64,000 nt of DNA from DASSJT01 sp963715025. GTDB lineage: Bacteria; Actinomycetota; Actinomycetes; Actinomycetales; Dermatophilaceae. Both the position numbers and the translations under genes were made by a program. The notes under the pieces are model-generated. The model had not been told where the DNA came from. It did no database searches and saw only the letters and a program-made list of their open reading frames with translations. The stretch's first letter is position 1; each line of letters opens with the position of its first letter. Of this stretch, positions 23,424-32,879 are shown piece by piece. The stretch spans positions 372,001-436,000 of the forward strand of contig CAVQQQ010000001.1 of NCBI GenBank assembly GCA_963715025.1, in the 5' to 3' direction.

Positions 23424-24838
23424 CAGCCGGCACCCCAATCTCGCCCCTGCGGGCGCTCGCGGTCACGCACCGGACCCTCCACCCGATCCTCTGCCGCAGG
23501 CCCGCCGGCATCCCGCCCGTCGTCCAAGACGTCCTCCAGGTGGACAAACCGCAGACGGTCGACCCGCCGCCCGTCCATGTCGGCGACGAAGACCTCCCAG
23601 CCCGGCAGGTGCACCACGTCACCCACCTCGGGCACGCGCCCCAGCGCTGCCATGACGAAACCGCCAACCGTCTCGTATGCCGGCGCGTCGGGAACGAGGG
23701 CGCCGATCCGGTCGCGCACCTCGTCGGGCCGCCAGAGCCCCGGGACGCTCCACGAGCCGTCGGGCAGCTCGCTCCCCGTGGTGCGCGATCGGTCGTGCTC
23801 GTCACTGACCTCACCGACGATCTCCTCGATGACGTCCTCCAGGGTCACCAGCCCTGAGGTCCCCCCGTACTCGTCGACGACCACGGCCAACTGAAGCCCC
23901 GCCTCGCGCAACATCAACAGAAGCGGGTCGAGGCGGATCGTCTCCGGCACCATGACGGCGGGCACCATGAGCGCCGACACGGGCACGTCGGGTCTGCGCT
24001 CGTGGGGGACCGCGATCGCCCGCTTGACGTGGACCACGCCGTCGATGTCGTCCCAGTCCTCCCCCAGCACCGGGAACCGCGAGTGGCCCGTGCGCCTCGC
24101 CAGGCCCAGCACGTCCTCGGCGTTGGCGGTCCGGTCGATCGAGACACACTGGACCCGCGGGCTCATCACGTCTGCGGCGGTCTGCTCGCCGAATCCGAGG
24201 GTTGCAGTGACCAGGCGCGCGGTGCCTTCGCCGAGCGTCCCGGCCGCGGCCGACGACCGCACCAGGGACGAGAGCTCTTGGGGAGTGCGCGCGCCGGAGA
24301 GCTCCTCCTGCGGCGTGATGCCGAACATCTTGAGGAAGCGGTTGGCGGATCCGTTGAGGACCACGATGAGCGGCCTGGCCAGCACCGCGAAGACGCGCAC
24401 CGGACCGGCGACGATCTTCGCCGTTCTGAGCGGGGCCGAGATGCCGAGGAACTGCGGCAGCAGCTCGCCGACCACCATGGAGAACACCGTGGCGATGAGC
24501 AGCGCCGCCACTGCGGCCACACTGTCGAGCGCATCGCCCTCCAGGCCGGTCCACCCGAGCGGTGTTGTGAGCAGGCTGCCCAGACTCGGGGTGGCGATGT
24601 AGCCCAGCACGAGCGTGGTCACGGTGATGCCCACCTGGGCCGCCGAGAGCTGGGTGGAGAGCTGCCGCAGTGAGCGCAGCACCGTGCCTGCACGACGATC
24701 GCCGGCGTCGACGAATCTCTGGACCGTCGGCCGGTCGAGCGCGACGAGGGAGAACTCCGCCGCCACGAACACCGCGGTGCCGGCAGTCAGGAGCACGCCG
24801 ACGAGGACGAGGAGCCACTCGGTGATTGCGCCCGTCAT
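23423..24838 (-). CDS. CNNM-domain/CBS/CorC hemolysin-family membrane protein (first of pair)
   Basis: About 471 residues. CNNM domain (EWLLVLVGVLLTAGTAVFVA; VAALLIATVFSMVVGELLPQ), a CBS pair around DVMSPRVQCVSIDRTANAED and VVVDEYGGTSGLVTLEDVIE, and a C-terminal CorC_HlyC domain (APAYETVGGFVMAALGRVPE). Likely divalent cation handling at the membrane; the ion is not predictable. ATG at 24838 matches the family N terminus; ATG at 24850 is four codons longer and neither has a clear ribosome site. A TAAGAT box at 24849-24854 may be the -10 element. Confidence 0.9.
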   Translation of the reverse strand: MTGAITEWLLVLVGVLLTAGTAVFVAAEFSLVALDRPTVQRFVDAGDRRAGTVLRSLRQLSTQLSAAQVGITVTTLVLGYIATPSLGSLLTTPLGWTGLEGDALDSVAAVAALLIATVFSMVVGELLPQFLGISAPLRTAKIVAGPVRVFAVLARPLIVVLNGSANRFLKMFGITPQEELSGARTPQELSSLVRSSAAAGTLGEGTARLVTATLGFGEQTAADVMSPRVQCVSIDRTANAEDVLGLARRTGHSRFPVLGEDWDDIDGVVHVKRAIAVPHERRPDVPVSALMVPAVMVPETIRLDPLLLMLREAGLQLAVVVDEYGGTSGLVTLEDVIEEIVGEVSDEHDRSRTTGSELPDGSWSVPGLWRPDEVRDRIGALVPDAPAYETVGGFVMAALGRVPEVGDVVHLPGWEVFVADMDGRRVDRLRFVHLEDVLDDGRDAGGPAAEDRVEGPVRDRERPQGRDWGAG

Positions 24839-25010
24839 AGTGCGCTTCATCTTAGAGCCGCGGCGGTTCGCTGCCATTTCCGTCCACAGGCCGTATGCCG
24901 CCTGCGCGGCTTCCAGGGACGCCCGCCGCCGGTGGATCCGGCAAACCGGTTCACCCTCACCGAGTCTGAGTCTGAGAAGATCACCCGCATGGAGAATTCC
25001 AGGGGGTCCC

Positions 25011-26006
25011 ATGGCAGCCACTGATCGCGCCGCCGATCCGGCCGCGCACGTCACGGGCGCGCGTATCGAGGTTCGCGGCCTGACCAAGGACTTCGGCTCG
25101 TTCCGAGCCGTCGACGACTTGACCTTCACCGTCGAGCCCGGTCGGATCACCGGCTTCCTCGGGCCCAACGGCGCCGGAAAGACCACGACCCTGCGCATGC
25201 TGCTGGGCCTGGTCCGCCCCACGGCCGGCACAGCGACCATCGGCGGCCATCGCTATCACGACATCCACAACCCGATGCGCGTCGTCGGCTCAGCCCTCGA
25301 GGCCACGAACTTCCATCCCGGGCGCAGCGGGCGCAACCATCTGAGGGTGCTCGCCGATACCGCGGGTGTGAGCGAACGCCGGATCGACGAGCTGCTCGAG
25401 CTCGTCGGCATACCCGCCGCTGCGCGCAAGCGCGCGGGAGGCTACTCCATGGGCATGCGCCAGCGACTGGGCCTCGCGGCAACCCTCTTGGGCGACCCGA
25501 AGGTGCTCATCCTGGACGAGCCGGCAAATGGCCTCGATCCGGAGGGCATCCGCTGGCTGCGTGGGTTCCTGCGCCACCTGAGCGGGCAGGGCAAGACGAT
25601 CCTCGTCTCGAGTCACATGCTCCAAGAGGTGGAGCAGACCGTCGATGACGTCGTGATCATCTCCAACGGTCGGCTCGTGCGCCAGGGCCCCATCGCCGAA
25701 CTCCACGGAGCACCCCAGTCGCTGGTCCGGACCTCGCGACCGGAGGACCTCGCTGGCGCCCTCCGGGTTGCCGACGTCACGAGTACCCCCCATGGGGACG
25801 GTGCGCTCTACGTCGACACCGTGGATCTGCGGCTGATCGGCGACGTGGCGCTTCGCGCGGGACTGCCGGTGTATGAGCTGAGGCCGGCGACCACCGACCT
25901 CGAGGGGCTGTTCTTCCAGCTCACCGAGGGCGCCAACCGCAATCTCGGCGCCGCGGTCGCGCACGAGCGCGACGCCAGTGTCGGCACGGAAGGGGCCAAC
26001 GAATGA
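25011..26006 (+). CDS. ABC transporter ATP-binding protein (exporter type)
   Basis: 331 residues. Walker A LGPNGAGKTTTLRM, signature YSMGMRQRLGLA, Walker B VLILDEPANGLDPEG, and switch histidine in LVSSHMLQEVEQ. The arrangement resembles the BcrA/NatA group that drives ABC-2 permeases. ATG at 25011 follows CAGGGGG. The stop overlaps the permease start by 4 bp. Divergent from the CNNM pair. Confidence 0.92.
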   Translation: MAATDRAADPAAHVTGARIEVRGLTKDFGSFRAVDDLTFTVEPGRITGFLGPNGAGKTTTLRMLLGLVRPTAGTATIGGHRYHDIHNPMRVVGSALEATNFHPGRSGRNHLRVLADTAGVSERRIDELLELVGIPAAARKRAGGYSMGMRQRLGLAATLLGDPKVLILDEPANGLDPEGIRWLRGFLRHLSGQGKTILVSSHMLQEVEQTVDDVVIISNGRLVRQGPIAELHGAPQSLVRTSRPEDLAGALRVADVTSTPHGDGALYVDTVDLRLIGDVALRAGLPVYELRPATTDLEGLFFQLTEGANRNLGAAVAHERDASVGTEGANE

Positions 26007-26803
26007 CCGCCACGGTGAGGGCCGAGCTCCGGAAGTTCTTCACGACCCGGCTGTGGTGGGGGATGGCGATCGCGATCTTCTTGGCGGGCGTCGCGTTCGC
26101 CGTGCTGTTCGGGTTCCTCCTGACGTCTGACCAGGCCGGTGTGGGTGGCGCGAACGGCGTCCCCACCGGGACCGACGAGCAGATCGTCGGCAGCGTCTAC
26201 ACCGCTGGCCTGAGCGTTGGCTACCTACTCATCCTGACCATCGGGGTCATGCAGATCGGCAGCGAGTACCGCCACCAGACCATCAGCAGCACGTTCCTGG
26301 CCGAACCCCGGCGGGAACGCGTGATGCTGGCCAAGGTCATCACCCTGCTAATTCTCGGAGCGGGGTACGGCCTGCTGTCGCTGTTCGGCTCGGTCTCGGT
26401 CGGCGCGCTCGTCCTCCGCCTGCGCGATGTCGATCCCTTCCCCAGCAGCAGCATCATCCGCACTCTCGCGCTGAGTCTGCTAGTGCTCGGCCTGTGGGGG
26501 CTCATCGGACTCGGTGCAGGCATCCTCATCCCCAACCAGGTTGCGGCACTGCTGATCGCGGTGGGCGTGGCCTGGATCGTCGAGCCCCTTGCCGGCTTCG
26601 GCCTCAGCTTCTGGGACTGGGGCCGTGAGCACATCGCTCCCTACCTCCCGACTGCCGCGACGAACGCCATGGTTAATGCCGTGCAGGGCAATGCGGACGA
26701 AGTGCGTCTGGAGTGGTGGGGCGGCGCTCTGGTGCTGGCCGCCTACGCGGTGGTCCTCGCGGGGCTGGGGTCCTGGCGAACCGTTCGGAGCGACATCACC
26801 TGA
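26003..26803 (+). CDS. ABC-2 type transporter permease
   Basis: 266 residues with about six hydrophobic segments, including MAIAIFLAGVAFAVLFGFLL near the N terminus, and the short motif QIGSEYRHQTISSTFLAEP found in ABC-2 permeases that pair with BcrA-like ATPases. ATG at 26003 overlaps the ATPase stop (ATGA). Substrate unknown. A terminator follows. Confidence 0.88.
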   Translation: MTATVRAELRKFFTTRLWWGMAIAIFLAGVAFAVLFGFLLTSDQAGVGGANGVPTGTDEQIVGSVYTAGLSVGYLLILTIGVMQIGSEYRHQTISSTFLAEPRRERVMLAKVITLLILGAGYGLLSLFGSVSVGALVLRLRDVDPFPSSSIIRTLALSLLVLGLWGLIGLGAGILIPNQVAALLIAVGVAWIVEPLAGFGLSFWDWGREHIAPYLPTAATNAMVNAVQGNADEVRLEWWGGALVLAAYAVVLAGLGSWRTVRSDIT

Positions 26804-26830
26804 GCCGTCGATCCAGCGTGACCGGGCCGC

Positions 26831-26864
26831 TCCTGCCCCCTCCACAGAACCGGAGGGGGCAGGA
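26831..26864 (+). terminator. Terminator after the ABC operon
   Basis: Perfect 13-bp stem TCCTGCCCCCTCC / GGAGGGGGCAGGA with an 8-nt loop, 27 bp after the permease stop. Confidence 0.85.
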
Positions 26865-26884
26865 CGCTACCGTGCGCGCGGCGA

Positions 26885-26890
26885 TAGGCT
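26885..26890 (+). promoter_or_regulatory. Possible -10 box TAGGCT for kgd
   Basis: TAGGCT lies 54 nt before the GTG of kgd and would give a leader of about 48 nt. No good -35 box is visible. Confidence 0.35.
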
Positions 26891-26944
26891 GGGACCATTC
26901 GAGTTTTGTCTGACGTTGCAAAATGTGAAAGAGGCGACATCGCC

Positions 26945-29900
26945 GTGCCTGACCAGCCATCGACCAACGACCCCTTGGCCGCTTTCGGAACCAACGAGTG
27001 GCTCGTGGACGAGCTGTACGAGCAGTACCTCAAAGACAAGAACTCGGTCGACAAGGCCTGGTGGGAGTTCTTCGCCGACTACCAGCCGGGTGAGGCGGCC
27101 GGAAACGGCGCCAACGGACGGCCGAACGGCCTGACCGCCCCGGCTGGGCAGGCACCGCCGGCTGCCGCCCCGCGCGCCGCGGCTGCTCCATCGCCTTCGC
27201 AGACTCCAGCCCCCGCCCAGACTCCGGCCTCAGCCCAGGCTCCTGCGCCGGCCGCGGCTCCAGCGGCCCCCCCGCAGGCACGTTCTATCGAGACACCAGC
27301 GCCGGCCGAGCAGCCCAAGCCACGCGAGCCCCAGGCACCCCGCGCCACCGGCCCGCTCAACGAGGCGGAAGTCCTCCTCCTTCGCGGTGCCAGCGGCCGC
27401 GTGGTCACCAACATGGAGGCGTCGCTCGAGGTCCCGACGGCCACCAGCGTCCGCGCCGTTCCCGCCAAGCTCCTCATCGACAACCGGGTCGTGATCAACA
27501 ACCACCTGCGCCGCTCCCGTGGCGGCAAGGTTTCGTTCACCCACATCATCGGCTTCGCCGTGGTGAAGGCGCTGGCCAGCATGCCGGAGATGAACTATGC
27601 CTTCGGCGAGCGAGACGGCAAGCCGGCCCTGATCAAGCCCGCCCACGTCAACTTCGGCCTGGCCATCGACATCTCGAAGCCGGACGGCTCCCGCCAGCTG
27701 CTCGTGCCGTCCATCAAGTCCGCAGAGGCGATGGACTTCCACCACTTCTGGAACGCCTACGAGGACATCGTCCACAAGGCCCGTGACGGGAAGCTGACCG
27801 TCCAGGACTTCCAGGACACGAGCATCTCGCTCACCAACCCGGGCACCCTCGGCACTGTCCACTCGGTGCCGCGGCTGATGCAGGGTCAAGGCACCATCAT
27901 CGGCGTCGGCGCACTCGAGTACCCCGCGGAGTGGCAGGGTGCGAGCCAGGAGACGCTCAACCGCAACGCGGTCAGCAAGATCCTCACCCTCACGAGCACC
28001 TACGACCACCGCATCATCCAGGGCGCGCAGTCCGGAGACTTCCTGCGCGTGATCCACCAGCTGCTGCTCGGTGAGGGCGGCTTCTACGACGAGATCTTCG
28101 AGAGCCTGCGCCTCCCCTACGAGCCGGTGCGCTGGGTCCGGGACATCTCGGCCACCCACGACGACGACGTCAACAAGACGGCACGCGTCCAGGAGCTCAT
28201 CCACGCCTACCGCGTGCGCGGACACCTGATGGCGGACACCGACCCGCTGGAGTACCGACAGCGCCGCCACCCCGATCTCGACGTCACGACCCATGGCCTC
28301 ACCCTGTGGGACCTCGAGCGCGACTTCGCCACGGGAGGCTTCGGTGGGGCCCCGATGCTGCCGCTGCGCAAGATCCTCGGCATCCTGCGCGACTCCTACT
28401 GCCGCACCATCGGCTTGGAGTACATGCACATCCAGGACCCTGACCAGCGCAAGTGGCTGCAGGACAAGATCGAGGTCGGCTACGCCAAGATCGGCCGTGA
28501 TGAGCAGCTGCGGATCCTGCGCAAGCTCAACGCCGCCGAGGCCTTCGAGACCTTCCTGCAGACGAAGTTCGTCGGGCAGAAGCGCTTCTCGCTCGAGGGC
28601 GGAGAGTCGGTCATCGCCCTGCTCGACCGCATCCTGTGCCGGGCCGCCGGCGACAAGATGGACGAGGTCTGTATCGGGATGCCGCACCGAGGACGGCTCA
28701 ACGTCCTCGCCAACATCGCCGGCAAGTCGTACGGCCAGATCTTCCGCGAGTTCGAGGGCGCCCAAGACCCCAAGTCGGTCCAGGGCTCGGGCGACGTCAA
28801 GTACCACCTGGGCACGGAGGGCGAGTTCGTCTCCGACGACGGCTCCAAGACCAAGGTCTACCTCGCCGCGAACCCCTCCCACCTGGAAGCGGTCAACCCG
28901 GTGCTCGAGGGCATCGTCCGCGCGAAGCAGGACCGCCTGAACCTTGCTGGCGAGGACTTCACCGTCCTGCCCCTGCTGATGCATGGGGACGCCGCCTTCG
29001 CCGGCCAGGGTGTGGTGGCCGAGACCCTCAACCTCAGCCAGCTGCGCGGCTACCGCACCGGCGGGACCATCCACGTCATCATCAACAACCAGGTCGGCTT
29101 CACGACCAGCCCCAGCGCGAGCCGCTCCTCGACGTACTCGACGGACGTGGCCCGGATGATCCAGGCCCCCATCTTCCACGTCAACGGAGACGACCCCGAG
29201 GCGTGCGTCCGGGTCGCCGAGCTCGCCTACGAGTTCCGCGAGGCGTTCAACAAGGACGTCGTCATCGACATGATCTGCTACCGCCGACGCGGCCACAACG
29301 AGGGCGACGACCCGTCGATGACCCAGCCGCTGATGTACAACCTCATCGAGGCCAAGCGCTCGGTCCGAAAGCTCTACACCGAGTCCCTGATCGGGCGCGG
29401 TGACATCAGCGTCGACGAGGCCGAGGCGGCCCTGCGCGACTACCAGCAGCAGTTGGAGCGGGTGTTCGTCGAGACCAAGGAGGCCATCAAGAGCCCCGCG
29501 CCGGCCGGTTCCTCCGAGTCCAGCTTCTCCGGCACCGATGTCGAGGGGCACAGCGGCCTCGAGCCGCCGATGGCACAGTCATCCGACGCGACCTCCCACT
29601 CGGCGGCCGAGACGGCGATCGCCGCCGAGACCCTCAAGCACATCGGCGAGGCGTTCGCCAACCCGCCCAAGGGGTTCACGATTCACCCCAAGCTCGCGCA
29701 GGCCATGGAAAAGCGGGCGGCCAGCGTCACCGAGGGCGGCATCGACTGGGCCACGGGCGAGCTCGCGGCCTTCGGTTCCCTCCTCATGGAGGGCACTCCG
29801 GTACGGCTCGCCGGACAGGACTCCCGCCGGGGCACCTTCGTCCAGCGTCACGCGGTCCTGATCGACAAGACGACCGCCGAGGAATGGACCCCGCTGCTCT

Positions 29901-30775
29901 ACCTCGGCGATGGCCAGGCCCGATTCTGGGTCTACGACTCACTCCTGAGCGAGTTCGCCGCGCTCGGCTTCGAGTACGGCTACTCCGTCGAGCGCCCGGA
30001 TGCGCTCGTGCTCTGGGAGGCCCAATTCGGCGATTTCGTCAACGGGGCGCAGAGCATCATCGACGAGTTCATCTCCTCCTCGGAGCAGAAGTGGGGCCAG
30101 CGCTCCAGCGTCGTGCTCCTCCTGCCGCACGGCTACGAGGGCCAGGGCCCCGACCACTCGTCGGCGCGCATCGAGCGGTTCCTGTCGCTCTTCGCAGAAG
30201 ACAACATGACGATCGCCTACCCGTCGACGCCGGCCAGCTACTTCCACCTGCTGCGCCGACAGGCCTACACCCGACCGCGGCGGCCACTGATCGTCTTCAC
30301 CCCCAAGTCCATGCTGCGTCTGAAGGCAGCCAGCAGCGAAGTGGCCGACTTCACCAGCCAGCCCTACCGCCCGGTCCTGCCCGACACCGCCTCCCTCGAC
30401 GGCAGTTCGGTGTCCCGGGTGCTGCTCGCCTCAGGCAAGGTCGTCTACGACCTGGAGGCCCAGCGGCAGAAGTCCGGCGACACGCAGACGGCCATCGTCC
30501 GCGTGGAACAGCTCGCTCCCCCGCCCGCACGCCAGATCGCCGCCGAGCTCGCGAAGTACCCCAATGCCGACCTCGTCTGGGTGCAGGACGAGCCGCGCAA
30601 CCAGGGAGCCTGGCCGTTCATGGCGCTCAACCTGCCCGGCGAGCTGGCCGCCCTCGACGAACGGCGCCGTCTGCACGTCGTTTCCCGCCCCCCTTCGGCC
30701 TCACCGGCATCGGGATCGACGAAGAAGCACGCCGCCGAGCAGGCCGAGCTGATCGCCGCAGCCTTCGCCCGCTGA
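26945..30775 (+). CDS. kgd: Multifunctional 2-oxoglutarate decarboxylase/dehydrogenase E1-E2 (Kgd)
   Basis: 1276 residues fusing an E2-like succinyltransferase to the thiamine-dependent E1 of 2-oxoglutarate metabolism; in mycobacteria and corynebacteria this protein serves the TCA cycle. Order: an N-terminal segment (FGTNEWLVDELYEQYLKDKN), a Pro/Ala-rich linker of about 90 residues, the acyltransferase core with catalytic STYDHRIIQGAQSGDF (about 350-380), and E1 with GMPHRGRLNVLANIAGK, LLMHGDAAFAGQG and HVIINNQVGFTTSPSASRSS (thiamine and Mg sites). There is no lipoyl domain. The start is GTG at 26945, where family similarity begins; AGAGG lies 11 nt upstream. Confidence 0.96.
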   Translation: MPDQPSTNDPLAAFGTNEWLVDELYEQYLKDKNSVDKAWWEFFADYQPGEAAGNGANGRPNGLTAPAGQAPPAAAPRAAAAPSPSQTPAPAQTPASAQAPAPAAAPAAPPQARSIETPAPAEQPKPREPQAPRATGPLNEAEVLLLRGASGRVVTNMEASLEVPTATSVRAVPAKLLIDNRVVINNHLRRSRGGKVSFTHIIGFAVVKALASMPEMNYAFGERDGKPALIKPAHVNFGLAIDISKPDGSRQLLVPSIKSAEAMDFHHFWNAYEDIVHKARDGKLTVQDFQDTSISLTNPGTLGTVHSVPRLMQGQGTIIGVGALEYPAEWQGASQETLNRNAVSKILTLTSTYDHRIIQGAQSGDFLRVIHQLLLGEGGFYDEIFESLRLPYEPVRWVRDISATHDDDVNKTARVQELIHAYRVRGHLMADTDPLEYRQRRHPDLDVTTHGLTLWDLERDFATGGFGGAPMLPLRKILGILRDSYCRTIGLEYMHIQDPDQRKWLQDKIEVGYAKIGRDEQLRILRKLNAAEAFETFLQTKFVGQKRFSLEGGESVIALLDRILCRAAGDKMDEVCIGMPHRGRLNVLANIAGKSYGQIFREFEGAQDPKSVQGSGDVKYHLGTEGEFVSDDGSKTKVYLAANPSHLEAVNPVLEGIVRAKQDRLNLAGEDFTVLPLLMHGDAAFAGQGVVAETLNLSQLRGYRTGGTIHVIINNQVGFTTSPSASRSSTYSTDVARMIQAPIFHVNGDDPEACVRVAELAYEFREAFNKDVVIDMICYRRRGHNEGDDPSMTQPLMYNLIEAKRSVRKLYTESLIGRGDISVDEAEAALRDYQQQLERVFVETKEAIKSPAPAGSSESSFSGTDVEGHSGLEPPMAQSSDATSHSAAETAIAAETLKHIGEAFANPPKGFTIHPKLAQAMEKRAASVTEGGIDWATGELAAFGSLLMEGTPVRLAGQDSRRGTFVQRHAVLIDKTTAEEWTPLLYLGDGQARFWVYDSLLSEFAALGFEYGYSVERPDALVLWEAQFGDFVNGAQSIIDEFISSSEQKWGQRSSVVLLLPHGYEGQGPDHSSARIERFLSLFAEDNMTIAYPSTPASYFHLLRRQAYTRPRRPLIVFTPKSMLRLKAASSEVADFTSQPYRPVLPDTASLDGSSVSRVLLASGKVVYDLEAQRQKSGDTQTAIVRVEQLAPPPARQIAAELAKYPNADLVWVQDEPRNQGAWPFMALNLPGELAALDERRRLHVVSRPPSASPASGSTKKHAAEQAELIAAAFAR

Positions 30776-30802
30776 GTGGCCGGACGGGGCGACGGGCACC
30801 AC

Positions 30803-30979
30803 ATGTACTTCACTGACCGAGGCATCGAGGAGCTGGAGGCACGGCGCGGCGAGGAGGAAGTCTCCCTCGCCTGGCTCGCCGAGCAGCTGCGCACCTTCGT
30901 CGATCTCAACCCCGAATTCGAGACGCCCGTCGAGCGGCTCGCCACTTGGCTGGCGCGGCTCGAGGACGACGACGACTGA
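30803..30979 (+). CDS. DUF6104 family small protein
   Basis: 58 residues, acidic, predicted helical: MYFTDRGIEELEARRGEEEV then a segment ending LATWLARLEDDDD. I recognise it as the actinobacterial DUF6104 family, which commonly follows kgd. Function unknown; no signal peptide, membrane segment or metal motif. ATG at 30803 is used since homologues begin MYFTDRGIEEL. It starts 27 bp after the kgd stop and is probably co-transcribed. Confidence 0.8.
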   Translation: MYFTDRGIEELEARRGEEEVSLAWLAEQLRTFVDLNPEFETPVERLATWLARLEDDDD

Positions 30980-31020
30980 ATGGCACCCGAAAAGGCGCGG
31001 GAATCCGGCAGGATCGAGGC

Positions 31021-31731
31021 GTGAGCGACCCGAGCACCGACTATCCGAGTGAGCCCGCAGGCAGCATGTACCCCCACGAGCCGACCCGAGACGTCCCCGA
31101 GTTCACCCCGAGCGCCGAGTTCCAGGTCGCAGCCGGCGGCCTCCGGGACGTAGGGCTGGTCTTCATCGGCGCGTCCATGGTCGCCGGCGTGGGCGATCCC
31201 AAAGGCCAGGGCTGGGTCTCCCGGGTGGTCGGGCGCACGCAGCACCCCGACCTCGAGCTCACGGCATACAACCTCGGAGTCAGGGGTGACACCTCTGCCG
31301 ACGTGCTGGCCCGGTGGCGCGTCGAGTGCCCCCCGCGGTGGCGGGGCCGGTCCGAGAAGCGCCTGGTGCTTTCGGTGGGATCCAACGACCCGGCGGCCGG
31401 AGTGAGCCTCGCCAGGCACCGCCTCAACCTGGCCAACCTGCTCGACGACGCAGCGAGTCTGGGCGTCGCCACCTTCGTGGTCAGCCCTGCGCCGATCGAC
31501 GATGCCGACTACAACGCGAAGCTCGAGGTGCTCGTCGACGCCCAGGCCGATGTGTGCGCGCGCCGCGGGGTGCCTTTCGTCGACTGCTTCCGGCCGCTCT
31601 CCATCCACGAACAGTGGGCCAGCGACCTCGCGGCCGGCTCCGTCCCGCACCACCCCGGGCAGGCCGGCTATGGCCTCATCGCCTGGCTCGTCCTCCATAA
31701 CGGGTGGAGCGAGTGGCTCCAGATCGCGTGA
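31021..31731 (+). CDS. SGNH/GDSL-type hydrolase
   Basis: 236 residues. Block I is VFIGASMVAGVGDP, where the usual GDS is GAS but the serine is kept; block III is VLSVGSNDPAAG with Gly and Asn; block V is HHPGQAGYG, providing the His. A fold of this kind hydrolyses esters; with the block I change the substrate is uncertain. No signal peptide. Start is GTG at 31021, 6 nt after a CAGGAT box with no ribosome site; alternatively translation may begin at the ATG 15 codons later. Confidence 0.8.
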   Translation: MSDPSTDYPSEPAGSMYPHEPTRDVPEFTPSAEFQVAAGGLRDVGLVFIGASMVAGVGDPKGQGWVSRVVGRTQHPDLELTAYNLGVRGDTSADVLARWRVECPPRWRGRSEKRLVLSVGSNDPAAGVSLARHRLNLANLLDDAASLGVATFVVSPAPIDDADYNAKLEVLVDAQADVCARRGVPFVDCFRPLSIHEQWASDLAAGSVPHHPGQAGYGLIAWLVLHNGWSEWLQIA

Positions 31732-31849
31732 TTCCCTGCGGTTGAGCAGGATCCGAGGGTATGCCGGCCCGCCCGGCTGGGTAGCTCCCCCTTGGCTGGC
31801 CGGCCGTCGGCCCAGTGCGGCCCGATCGGATGCGTGCCTCCGGTGGCGG

Positions 31850-32822
31850 TCAACCGACCGTGAAGACGACCTTGCCGAACACCGAGCCCTCGACCATCCT
31901 GCGGAATCCGGCCTCGGCTTCGGCCAGGGGAAGAACCGAGTCGATCACCGGCTCGATGCGCCGCAAGGTGATGAACTGGGCCAGGCGCCGCAACTCGTCC
32001 CGAGTGCCCATCGTGGATCCGATGACCCGCAGCTGGCGGAAGAACACCTTGGTGAGCTCGGCCCTGCTGGGGGCGTCGCCGGACGTCGCACCGCTGATCA
32101 CGACCGTGCCCCCGGGCCGCAGCGAGTTGATCGAGTGCGACCAGGTCGCGGCACCGACGGTCTCCATGACGGCGTCGACGCGCTCGGGCACACGAGAGCC
32201 TGGCTCGAACACCTGGTCGGCACCCAGGTGCAAGGCCTTCTGCCGCTTTCGCCGCGTCGCGCGCGGTGGCCCACATGCGGAATCCGGCCGCACGGCCCAG
32301 CTGGATCAGCGCGGTCGCGACGCCGCCGCTGGCTCCCTGCACCAAAACCGTTGACCCGGGGGACAGCTCAGCCTGGGTGAACAGCATGCGATAGGCCGTG
32401 AGCCAGGCCGTCGACAGACACGCTGCATGCTCCCAGGACAGCGTGGCCGGCTTGGGCACCGTGTTGCCCCGCGGCACCAGAACCTCCTCCGCGAGCGTTC
32501 CCGGGTGAAGCTCTGACAGGAGGGTTCGGCTCGGGTCGAGGGTCTCGTCGCCGCGCCAGCCCTCGCTGGCCACAACGGCATGGACGATGACGTCGTTGCC
32601 GTCTTCGTCGACGCCTGCACCATCGCAGCCCAGGATCATCGGCAGCCGGTCGGCTGGCAGGCCCACGCCCTTGAGCGACCACACGTCGTGGCGGTTGAGG
32701 CCCACCGCGCGCAGCCTGATCCGCTGCCAGCCCTCGCGCGGCTCCGGCGCGGGCAGGTTTCCGACGCGCAGGCCCGACAGCGGGTCGTCGGCGGACTGCG
32801 ACACGGCGTAGGCGGCGAGCAT
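31850..32822 (-). pseudogene. Zinc-type alcohol dehydrogenase/quinone oxidoreductase, frameshifted
   Basis: Medium-chain dehydrogenase. The N-terminal part runs from ATG 32822 (GroES-like domain, then the NAD(P) loop VLVQGASGGVATALIQLGRAAGF) in one frame to near 32246. From there the family sequence continues in another frame (QKALHLGADQVFEPGSR through VMETVGAATWSHSINS to VFGKVVFTVG, stop at 31850). One extra base, at or near 32246, explains it: removing it gives DAAKRQKALHLGAD. Catalytic-zinc residues are not clearly present, so it may be a zinc-free quinone reductase. Recent mutation or sequencing error; otherwise intact, about 323 residues. Confidence 0.85.
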
Positions 32823-32879
32823 GATCGAGACCCTAGCCCAGGGCGCCTCGCGGCTCGTGCCCGGAGCGGCGCAGGCCCG

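Noticed and set aside
27230..29551. 773-codon frame antisense to kgd
   Set aside because: Shadow of a strongly conserved gene; the product resembles nothing and has no start signal.
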